A DNA stretch of 64,000 nt from Siphonodentalium dalli (Eukaryota; Mollusca; Scaphopoda; Gadilida; Siphonodentaliidae): positions 53,500,443-53,564,442 of the forward strand of contig CP136068.1 in assembly GCA_032622095.1 (NCBI GenBank). Reading direction: 5' to 3'. Made by a program: the position numbers and the translations under genes. The notes beneath the pieces are model-generated. The model saw nothing but the letters and a program-made list of their open reading frames with translations. It searched no databases and had not been told where the DNA came from. Within the stretch, counting starts at the first letter, position 1. Each line of letters opens with the position of its first letter. Positions 36,001 to 48,000 of this stretch are shown here, piece after piece.

Positions 36001-39000
36001 TCGAAATCGGTTTGGCCGTTTTCGAGTCCATCGCGAACAGACAGACAGACACACACACATCCTTGTTTGTATTACATACGTTGTGAGGACTCCCGTTATT
36101 TCGTAAATATATCCAAACTCGGAGGGTACCTTTAACGAAATAACGGCCATCTTTGTAATGCATGCGTAGTCATTTCCGCCTAGTGCGGACGAACAAATTT
36201 CAAAAATTTCAAAAAATACAAATTTCCGTCGCCTTTAGGGAATTTTTTTTTAACATTGTGAGGACATTGTTTTACTATATGAATGTCTTCACAGCGTTGG
36301 GTTTACACATGCACACACACACACACACACAGATTTCCCAAAATATATAATAGATATATGGAATTCACTAACAGCCGAGTGTACCTCCAGATAAGCAGAA
36401 AATCCAGATTACAATATTTTATCATTATAAACTCATCACTAATAATTAATTAGTAAATAACTGAATTAATGTTTAGACAAATTTCACATTGTCAGCCAGG
36501 AATACTGGTTGTAATAGAGGCTTGCATCGACAAAGTACCAAGAGTCATGTTTAGGCCGAGTTTCCTTTCATTTTAGCAGTCAGAGACAGCGGTAGTTATA
36601 CAGATTATGATAGAGGCTTACAAAGATAAATAGCCAAGCCATCATCTCCTTGCACACTCTACCAATGGATGTTTAACCTGTTTGTGTACTCATATAAAAG
36701 CATGAATATAATAAAGGTATAAACTTCGAAAGAACACTAACTCAAAATATAAAATCCGATTAGAAATATTTCCTTCGTTTTCCATGGTCTCTTGCATCAG
36801 AATTTCTTGTACAGTGAAACCTCTCCAAACCAGGCCCTCTATAAAACAAATTCTTATCCACACCGAACGAAATGTCCGGTACCGAATTAATCCAAGTGCA
36901 TTGACTATAAAAATTAACTCTGACTCAGTAATCCGAAATATCTCCATTCTGAATATGAATGAAATTTTGAGTCCCGTTGTTCGTCCCATTTTCAATTTTG
37001 TCCACTGGAGTCTGAACATGTTTTATCAGTGTTGCCATACCTTTGTCTAATGTACTAGCCTAATAAATCCACCTAAACACCCGGTCCACCCATAGCGGTC
37101 CAGTACTGTACCGATTCACAAACTTTAATACAGAGAAATGTGCCTAGCTTAAGTACTGGCCCTGCTGGGGTTGACCGGTACGGAACTTCAAAGCTCCAAT
37201 CGCCAGCCAATACACAGTGTCGCAAATGTCTGGTCAGATCACATTAGCAGCTCGTGAGATACATTCTTTGGTGTCGGCGACATCAAATGACGGTGAGGAC
37301 TGCTTCTGTCTTATAATGACTTGAGTGTTGGCTGATGACAGATGGTTCCAAATAAATCATTTGTAATTCTGTAACTCTACATGACGGTCGTTTGTTTAAA
37401 ATACAGCATAACCAGTTGTTAAAGTTGAAAATAATATGTGACGGAGATTCAATGTATGTCGTGAATCATGATATACTAGCCTATAGTTGGCAATATATAA
37501 CTCCAAGTTACTACATCCAATACAGATACGGCCAATCTATCTAGAATATGTCAGTTGGCAATGTTAAGAACAAAATGTTATGAGTACTGAAAGACTTGGA
37601 GCATTTGCACTCAAACCAATCATAGCATGTGGGGTACAGTGGAGACGTGAACTATACAGACTCTAGAGTGAGTCACATTCACAAGTTTTAAGCACATTTA
37701 TTCATTCTCTAACTTCTACAGAATGATGGAGATAAGAAAATACACTACACATTTCCACAATGTGCATACAGTGTATTATATATGGTTTAATACAAGCTTG
37801 CCCGGCAGTAACTTGACACTTTCTGTAACACAACACATATACCAAAGTAAGATTTAAAACATTTCCCTCCATTTAAGGTATTTTATAATGATTGGAAATT
37901 TGAATTTGGACCAGTCCAAGCTAGAATACCAGACCACTGCGAGCTGGACTGGTCCAAACCAGACTGCCTCTTCTCTGGACCAGACCAACACTGGCTTTCC
38001 GGTCCGCATCCTTAAATAACAGGTGCCGGCTTAGATAACGCGACATTTGTTTCGCACCTTTAGTGAATAATTGGGTGTTCAGTTAGAATACATCATTGGC
38101 AGTTTGCTTTTACATCAGTTGATACACCATACTATGGTTGGCGGAGTCTCATAAGAACTTTTAACATAAACACTAGTTCTCTATAAAGTATAAATCCCCA
38201 GTGGAACATTTGTCACTAAAACATTTTCATCCAGAATGATTATTATTATCTAGTTTATTGAAGTTGCATCGTTTCATGCTTCTGATGGCAAGATTTTCAA
38301 CAAATCAAACAGAAAGGTCAGTCAGAAGAGTGTTTGGTTTGGAGAGGTTTTACTGCACTGAATTTATAAAACATATATGAACGAACTAGACAAGTGAAGT
38401 AACTGTGTATATAAGTAAAAAGAGTATGAAAGCAGAAAAATGGCATTGTTCTTCATCTGTCAATGTTCGTAGTGACTGATATCCCAGGCTGTTGGAGACG
38501 AGTTATAAGGAAACCCATGCTGAGCCCTGATGAAACCCATGCTAAGAATAATAATCATCTTACATGTACCTGCCACTGAGTGAGGCATGGGGTGCACAGC
38601 AGGTGGCCGCATGGCTCGATTCGTATATCCTTATCGTTCTCAGCACATATTTTACATAGCTGAAACGTTGAGCCCATCTCACAGTACAGTTCGTACTGTT
38701 CCTGTGTCACTGAAATGTGGTCTTCCTGTGTATCAGCAGCCAGGTAACTCAGGTCGGGATTTATACTCCGGCCATCAGGGTACAAGAAGCTGTAAAATAG
38801 AGAATCAATGTTTCCTTGTTCTGATGAAATTCAAAATGAGGAGCATGAATTGTAGATTTTTATTAAAAAATTTGATTCGAGGGTAGTGATGTGCGGTTTT
38901 GAAATTTCATTTCGGTTTTGGTTTTGGTATGGCTTTTGTAGAAAAACCAGGTTCTGGTGTTGATTGTGTTTTGACTCAATACACCAATTACTATATGCAT

Positions 39001-42000
39001 AGAGCAGATGGTATAATAGTTGACATAATATGTGAAGCATTTCCAGTGAATTCCAAATTCAATGGCAATATGTGTCATTATTTATCATATGCCACCCAAA
39101 TGTTCCAAATTGAAACTGCTACTAGTAATGGTGGCATATAGCAGCTGACAAAAGTACGTGATAACCACACGTCTTGTAAAAGCAACATTCAGCAACCAGC
39201 GGTATCAGTTAATTGAAACCAGAAGAATAGATTTTATAGAATATATCAGTTGAGATTTGGTTTTGAAATAAGAAATTTACTCGTAAGAAAACAATGTAAC
39301 CTTAAAACCACACATCAATAATCGAGGGTCCTTGTGTCATCCAGTAAGAATGGTATCTCACCAAAGCTACTTTTATAATGATCAAAATTAGTTTATTACT
39401 ATTAATAAATACTCACAATGCAAAGAATGGCCTCATTGTCACCATTTATGTTGATTCCCAATTAGAATAGAAATTTACCCAACATATCTTGCCACAAATG
39501 GAAACATACATTTATCTACACATTAAAATTGTTTTAAAAGATAGATTTCTAATAAAAAATACTGTATTAATGTTAAAATAATAACCACATTTCTGTCTCG
39601 GTTCATAGAATGTAAATAGAGAAAACAAGTATTTCCTAGTGACAGAAACAGCTGTTGCCTGTTCTCTCTGTATCAAAAATTAATGGTTTATACCCCCAAA
39701 TTTATACCGAAAGTTCAGGAAAGAGATACACCGTCTTTAACCCTTTCTATACTAAATGGATTCCCCAATTCAGTTATAAAAGTATACATTGGAATGGTAT
39801 ATTATTTATTTGGAGGGGAGTTATGGAAAAATGAGCAGACACCAGTATAAAGAATAATCAAGTGCAGAAGGAATCATTTTCTTTGATTGGAAATGTTCAG
39901 ATAAATAAGTTCAACAATCATCCAGTGGTAGATGATACCAGGGTTTCAGCTAGATGTTGGGGGACTGAGACCCCAAAAGCCGCCAGTGGAAAATCTCAGT
40001 CTATCAACGAACTGTGAATATGATCCAGTATCAGTAAATCAGTCCAAGTTACTTATAATAATAATAATAATAATAATAATGGTGCTTATATAGCGCTTAT
40101 CTCCAGTACAATGAGCGGATCCATTGAGTAATGCCGAGTCTTATGCCTGCTGCCATTATACAGGCGCTTCACTAGAGCAGCTTGCGCTTACCCAACATCC
40201 AGGTCCTTATTTCTCGTCTAGTTACAACGAAGCAAGCAAAGTACAAGTGGCCTTGTCTAAGTGTCACAACATGGCGCGACATTTGAAACAGCATGCAGCT
40301 CCAATGCACACGCACCCCTTATTCCGACCAAGCCACTGTTGCGAAGACGATAGTCCACTGGTGGGCACGAACTCATACCGGTGCGTTAACACCATTACAA
40401 GTCTGACACTCTAACTGGGCTGCCAATCTCCACTCCACTTATTATCTGAACATTTCCTAAGAGAACTACTTGTCAGTGAGCAGTTAGTTAAAGGAACAGC
40501 CAAGCTTGAATGTAAGAAATTTGTAAGTGGAACAAGACAACATCTTGCTGATATAGATGTTCAGTACTGCCGCGATTGTTGCCTTATATGGTAATACTCA
40601 CAAGCCTTCCCTTTGGCCATCCAACAAAGCTTGGCAGAGGGACTTATTCTGCGGTATTGTCTGCAGAATTTGCCCTTCTTGGGTGACGTACCCAATCGCC
40701 CACTGTCCAAGTTTTGTGCAGCTTAACCTAAATACATAGCTGTAAGGAGAACAGTTGAGCACAATTATAACAGTATTCAGTGGTTTGTCTCACTGTGATT
40801 GATTGAATGTTTAACATTGTTTAAGCTATTAACAGGTTATATCAACGAATATCATATTCATCAGAAATTAATTCAGATTGTAGGAAGCTTGGATCTAGCA
40901 GTCATTTAAATTCATGCATCCAGTAAGTTGATGTGTTCATACTCGAAAAATCACAATGATGTACTTAGAAATAATAGTGATTTGAATAATCAGAAATGAA
41001 ACCTTTCTATACTAAATGGATTCTCCCAATTATAAAAGTATATTCTGGAATGGCCTGTTATTCATCTGGAGGGATGTTCAGGAAATATAAGCAGATGGCA
41101 GATAATATAAAGTGCAGAAATATTCATATTCATTGGTGGGAAATGTTCAGATAATAAGATAAACAAATGACTTATTATGTCGTTTGTTGAACTTATTTTC
41201 TGAACAGTTCCTACATTATAACTACTCGTCAGTGAGTGTTTAGTATAGAAAGGGTTAACAATGTATTCCAAAATAATTGTAATTCTAAATCTTCCATTCA
41301 GCTGATCTCAGCAGCTTTGGTTTTATGCTGTGGGTGAATAATTCTTGCAGTTAAAATCCTATCACAACATTGAAACCTCTGTCCATATCTTAAATCAGCA
41401 ATTCAAACTAGAGGTGAGACTGTCCCAATGGGACTAAGGATACCCCCCCATGTTTTTAAAATACTAAGATGTTTCACATGTCAGTAAACATTTAGTTAAA
41501 ATAATAAAATAACAGTTCCCATTGCAGGTGCACAAACCTAACCGTAATCTTAAACCTATTGACCGAAAAATGTAGGAATAAAAGCTCGGACAAAATTATG
41601 CATTTTGCAAAAATGTTCTAAGTCGAAAAAGGGGAATAACTCCACAAAAAAAGTCGGACAGACATCATAATCGCAGGTGCACAGGTTATCATGGTACTAA
41701 ATATCAGTGCCAAGATTAAAAAACATTGACCTAAAAATGTAGAAATAAAAGCTCGGACAAAATTAGGCATGTTGCAAAAAAATGTCTAACTCAAAAAAGG
41801 GAAATAACTCCACCAAAAAATGTCGGACAGACATCATAATCGCAGGTGCACAGGTTCCCATGGTACTAAATGTCTGTGCCAAGTTAAAAAAAATTGACCT
41901 AGAAATGTAGGAACAAGACAGTCAATGACTGTGGGGTCACTCACCAGACTGCAAAGACTGATAAGACTGGGACTCTGGAGACCACAACAGTCAGAACTTT

Positions 42001-45000
42001 TCATAATCACTTTAAAAGAAGTAGATATCTAAAGAGATAAATCTAAAAAAAAAAATTTGGAGTTATGTCCCTGGCCCCGCCCACATTTGACCCAGTGACC
42101 TGATTTGAACAAATCTGAACCCCAGTCATCCAAGGATCCTTCATACCAAATATGAACCCATATAGCCTGATGGTATTTGAGAAGAAGTCACTTTAAGAAT
42201 ACTATGGAGGGAAAGAGTTATGGCCCTGGCTTCGCAACTATTTCAAGTGAACTCATTTGAACAAATCTGAATGTGAGTCACTAGGGAACATCCACACCAA
42301 ATATGAAACCATTCGGTCTTATTGTTCTGAAGAAGATGTTTAAAAGAATTACTATGGTGGGAAAGAGTTATGGCCCTGGCTTCGCAACTATTTGACCCAG
42401 TGACGGCATTTGAACAAACCTGAATGAGAATCACCTAGGGAACATCCACACCAAATATGAACCCATTTGGTCTTATGGTTCCAGAGGAGAAGATGTTCAA
42501 ATAAATGTTGTCGGACGGATGGACGGACAGACGATGGACGGACGAGGAGTGATGACTATAGCTCCGCCGGAGCACAGGTAGGGTGGCTGGTTGATAATTA
42601 AATCTCTTATCTCCGCCCCTATTTGATCAAACGTGAATCCCTATCTATGAGATCCATTCATTTGGTAATTTCAGACATTAGATTTTAAGAGTTGAACTGA
42701 ACTGATTTTCCTAAAATGACCCCAAATCTGAAAAAATCTAAACCCCAGTCACAGAAGGACCCTCCATACCAAACATAAGCTAATTAGTCCAGATGGTTCT
42801 TGAGAAGAAATTGTTTTAAGAATTACTATGGAAGGAAAGAGTTATGGCCCTGACTTCTCACCTATTTGACCTGATGAACTCATTTGAACAAATCTGAATG
42901 TGAGTCACCTGGGGGACATCCACACCTAAATATATAAACCCATTTGGTCTTTAATATGTATCTGGAGAAGAAAACAATTGATGGACGGATAGAGACATAA
43001 TGACAGATGGATGGATGGGAGAACAGTCTGACATAGAGACTGACAAATTCAATCCAATATACCCCCCAAGTTTTCTTTGCAAAATCAGGGTATAATGAGT
43101 TCAACTGGATACTGGTGGTTAAGAACATAATATTCGAACAGACAAGCCTGAACATAGTGTCTGACATTTGCAGAATGAGGTCACCAAAGGGTGAATTTAA
43201 TGACACAATCCTGCAATGCGGGCTAGCATCACCAAACTCACCCTCTGGGGACCTCATTCTGTGTAGGCCTCAACTGCTATGGGAGACATAGCATTAGATT
43301 GAAGTTCTCCAGTTAAAGTTGGTGATGTGCACTCATTGGGCACCTCAATTATGCATTTTATATTCACAATATTAGGGGATATAGAAACTAAACAGAAGGG
43401 AAAAAGTAAGTAAAAATGTCAATTTAAGTGCCTATATACTTCCCAGAAGATGAGGCCTAAGCAGAATGAGGACCATGGCTAGTGTATTTGGTGATGCTAG
43501 ACTGCTGTGCAGGGTAGCATAACTAAATTCACCCTCTGGGGACCTCATTCTGCAAATGCCAGACACACTAAATTCAGGTTAGAGAACAATACTTTATTTT
43601 AATAACACACACTGGCATGAGTGCTAGCTAAGCATTAGTTCACACCTGTCAGCCTGATAAACATCTCAATTGATGACTGTGTGTGTATTTATATTAACTC
43701 TCTCTCTCTCTCTGTCTGTAGCTAACACAATTGACTTAATCTGCTGGTGGGAGAGATCCTGTGAGTTAGGAGATGAGATAGGGTGGAATGCTGTTGGGTG
43801 GGGGCAGGGTGGGGTTCTGGGTCATGTGGGAGGAGGGTGATAAAAAAAAAAATTATATGTTAAATTGATCAAGGAGTTCCGGAATTTTTAATTTTTTTTT
43901 TTGGAATTATGGCCCTGGCTCCACCCCTATTTGACTCAGTGAACCCATTTGAACAAATCTGAACCCCAGTCATTCAATGACCCCCCATACCAAATATAAA
44001 CTAAATTGGCATAATGGTTCTAGACAAGAAGTCGTTATAAGAATTACCAAGGAGGAATATAGTTATGGCCCTGGTTTCGCAACTATTTGACACAGTGACC
44101 TCATTTGAACAAATCTGAATGACAGTCACCTAGGGAACATCCACACCAAATATGATCAAAATGCAAAAATGTAATTTTTTTGTTTTTCGAGTTATGTCCC
44201 TGGCTCTGTCCCTATTTGACCCAGTGAACCAATTTGAACAAATCTGATTCCCAGTCACCCAAGGTCCCTCAGTACCAAATATAAGCTAAATCAACCCAAT
44301 ATTTTTTTAGAAGAAGTCATTGTAAGAATTACTATGAGTTATGGCCCTGGTTTCTCAACTAATTGACCGGGTGACCTCATTTGAACAAATCTGAACACCA
44401 GTCACCCAAGGACCCTCCATACCAAATATTAGCTAAATCGGCACAATGGTTATGGACAAGAAGTTGTTGTAAGAATTACTATGGAGGAATAGAGTTATGG
44501 CCCTGGTTTCGCAACTATTTGACCCAGTGACCTCATTTGAACAAATCTGAATGAGAGTCACCTAGGGAACATCCACACCAAATATGAACCAATTCGGTAT
44601 GATGGTTTCAGAGGAGAAGATGTTTTTAAAAAAGTTGACGGATGGACGGACGATGGACGAGGAGTGATGACTATAGCTCCACCGGAGACTTCGTCTCAGG
44701 TGAGCTAATAAAAGCTCGGACAAAATTATACATGTTGCAAAAATTTTCTTAGTCAAAAAAGGGGGAATAACTCCAACAAAAAAAAGTCCGACAGACGTCA
44801 TAATGGTTCCCATGGTGGTTGATGCCTGTGCTAATTTCACGGAAATTGATCAAAAAACAGCTGAGAAAAACTCCGGACAAATTTGTGTCCACGGATGGAC
44901 GGACGGACGACTGACGGACGGACAAGCTGACTCCAGTATACCCCCCCTAACGGGGGGTATAATACAACAGTTTAGGGTCCTGCGAATTGGAAATTTTGAT

Positions 45001-48000
45001 CGAATCGAATCGATGAAATCGAATCGAATATCGAATCGAATCACACCTGTGTGTTGTATTCTCATTTAGGCATGTTTTGTCCACAAATAGACGAATTTTT
45101 AAATGTGCTATGAACTTCCATGAAGTTCCATCGGCGATCAGCCGTCGTTCGCGATACTATTAACTTCAATTGATAATTGCAAAAAATCGAGATAAAACTC
45201 CAGAGAAAAGCTTCAACATTCAGATAATCTGCAGTATAGGTCTAGCGCTTTCGTTAATGTTTAACTTCATCAGGACCGAGTTTGGCTTGTGATTTTTTGA
45301 GGATTTTGCTTGCCTTTTATACTGTTTGTTATGGGTCTCCAATTGAATTGGTCAGTGTAGAAGGGTCAAGGGGTTGTGAGAAGGATGCTCGGAAGTGCGG
45401 GTAACAAATGCAGGTAAGTGGTTCGTATTGGTGTTTAGCCTGTGTGGTGGGGGAGCATTTTAAATACGGGTAATTGGTGCGTGTAATCAACGTGGTGGTG
45501 GTGATTATGCATTTCCGAAATTGCGGGTAACAAGTGCGGGTATCAAGGGTTTATGGTGGGAAAGCACAAAGTCACTGAAGTGGAGGTAACATCGTTTGTG
45601 TGGGTATTATGGACGGTTTGGTGTGTGCGTGGTCTGTTTGAGTAGGTGTATACCTGTTTAGGTATGAGGGCAACAGTGGTTTAGATCCGTAAAATGAGCC
45701 ATTTGTTGGCGCTGGTAAGTTTTTGACGTGCGGGTAACAACGAGTTTCTGTTGTTCGAGAGGATCCAAGCAGAACGCCTTTATCACCCAAACATCATAAG
45801 GTATAGTATCCTTTTTGATTGGTCTCCTCCCACCCACATCGCCCAACTAAGCACTTCGCCAACCATGACCTTCCGGTCTGTTTCCGTACCATTCAATTTC
45901 GTACCATTAAACCTTGAACAACAGAAACGTCCAAAACTTACCAGCGCCAACAAATGGCTCATTTTACGGATCTAAACCACTGTTACCTGCATACCTAAAC
46001 AGGTGTACACCTACTCAAACAGACCACATGCACACCAAACCGTCCAAATACCCGCACAAACGATGTTACCCACACTCCCACTTCCGTGACTTAGTGCTTT
46101 CCCACCACAAACCCAAGATACCCGCACTTGTTACCCGCAATTTCAGAAATGCTTAATTACCACCACCACGTTGATTACCCGCACCAATTATCTGCATTTA
46201 AAATGCTCACACAGGCTAAACACCAATACGAACCACTTACCCGCATTTGTTACCCGCACTTTCGAGCATCCTTCTCACAACCCCCTGACCCTTCTACACT
46301 GACCAATCAAATTGGAGACCCACAACAAACAGTATAAAAGGCAAGCAAAATCCTCAAAAAATCACACGCCAAACTCGGTCCATTATGACGTTAAACATTA
46401 ACGAAAGCGCTAGACCTATACTGCAGGTTATCTGAGTGTTGAAGCTTTTCTCTGGAGTTTTATCTCGATTTTTTGCCTTGCTCGCCAACTTTAACACTCA
46501 GATATGGCCTCGAGTTTTTCACTCTCCGATGTCACTAGTGACACAGCTTAACCACAGTGGATTTTCACTCTACGAACCCTCCAACGACTGGGGTTGAACA
46601 AGAAGGACTTTTAGTCGATTCTTTTATTATTTTCAATTGATAATTGTCGAGGGAGAAAAAACAGATCAAAACGTCCATGCGGCCGTCACGACGATTAATA
46701 TATAACCACTAAACGGATTATCGGAACTACAATCATGCGAAATTTGTACAGTTTGCACGTACATGCAAAATTCAAAATCGGCATTCGGAAACACCCGTTG
46801 TTATAAACTTGAAGATGCAACAACAGTCGAAGGGTAGCCTATTTATGTAGTGCTGGATGCTTCTTGGACAGATGATACCATAGATGGGTCGCTGTCCCAG
46901 ATGCTTGCGATTTATATGTAAGTTCATGCACTGAACTATAATAAACATGAATAACGGCGACGTATTGTCAAGTATCAAGGAACGCTCTGAAATTAAAAGT
47001 CAACTTCAAAAGAAAACACCGCCCACATGCACTTCTCGATGCCGGGAACACGTGTTGTTTACATTCTCAGCGATATTACATAAAGCGGAATCTGAGACGG
47101 ATAGTTGGCGAATATAACACTAGCGGTTGCTGAGTCTCATAGCTATTATAATTTAAGCGCGTCGTCAATCTCCGAGCTTTTGGCTACCATGTTCGAAGCT
47201 AGAATTCAGACATATTTAGTCGTCCTATAGTGGCTAATTTCTGGCTGTACTTATATTTAATAGCATACAAACATTCGCGATATACAATAAGAATATTCCC
47301 TGTCACTGAATCACGGCGATATTGGATCCACCAGGTCTGGTTCCGTAGTTTTACTTAACTTTCCATATATGGAAATCATGAATAATTCAAAAGATCTATA
47401 TATGAAAATGCCACTCCAATACTTTGACCAGTAGCACTAAAACCACGGAACCAGGGCTGGATGAATCTATGAAACCACGGAACCGGACCTGGTGGATCCA
47501 ATATGGCCACGAGTTAGTGACAGGGCGTATTATAAGGTGAATATTTTCATATTTTTCAGGAATTAAATGGTACATAAGCATTTCAGCGCTGAGGCAACTT
47601 AAACAAAGCAGATGTGGACCATTTCAGCGCTGAGGCAACTTAAACATTATCTTTTTCATGATTTTGTTATGATCTTGAATCCAATATAGGACGAGAAATA
47701 TATAGTTCATCCAGATAAAGATTTTTTTTTAACTAGAAAGTGTATATGATACATTACGATTCGTATATTATACATTACGATTTGTATATGATACATTACA
47801 AATAGTTACATCACAATTTTGTTACAATACGATTTGTTTGTGATACATTACGATTTGTTACATTACAATTTGTTTATGATACATACGATTTGTTTATGAT
47901 ACATTATGATTTGTTAATGATACATACGATTTGTTTATGATACATTATGATTTGTTTATGATACTAACGATTTGTTTATGATACATAACGATTTGTATAT

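Larger units (their letters stand above)
30144..38569. other. Cbl intron 4, 8.4 kb
   Basis: It holds the two junction-derived arrays, the 33380-33540 foldback, the 24-bp array, the AGGTCA repeat, a (CA)n run near 36308-36332, and GGACCAGTCC-type short inverted repeats near 37910-37960. I found no further exon, including between 30840-33380 and 36360-38560. A 131-codon minus ORF at 31259-31654 has no recognisable motif. Confidence 0.5.
38790..40601. other. Cbl intron 3
   Basis: It holds a MITE interrupted by a SINE-like element (39738-40497). The stretch 38790-39737 shows no recognisable element. Confidence 0.5.
45165..46646. mobile_element. 1.5-kb foldback retroelement remnant with 15-bp target duplications
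   Basis: Left arm about 45179-45758 and right arm about 45912-46476 are inverted copies joined by a loop of about 150 bp. A one-sided tail (46477-46631) follows the right arm. The whole is bounded by identical 15-bp TTCAATTGATAATTG at 45165-45179 and 46632-46646. Each arm carries outward-directed CCAAT and TATAAAAGG motifs, a hammerhead-like core, and repeated GCGGGTAACA motifs. The long duplications argue for target-primed insertion. A Penelope-like or retrozyme relative is an inference; no reverse transcriptase is present. Confidence 0.6.

Noticed and set aside
38555-38785. Translation start of Cbl at the ORF start in exon D
   Set aside because: The first codon is TTG (Leu) in the conserved FLYPDGR. 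The acceptor and phase show continuation from exon C.
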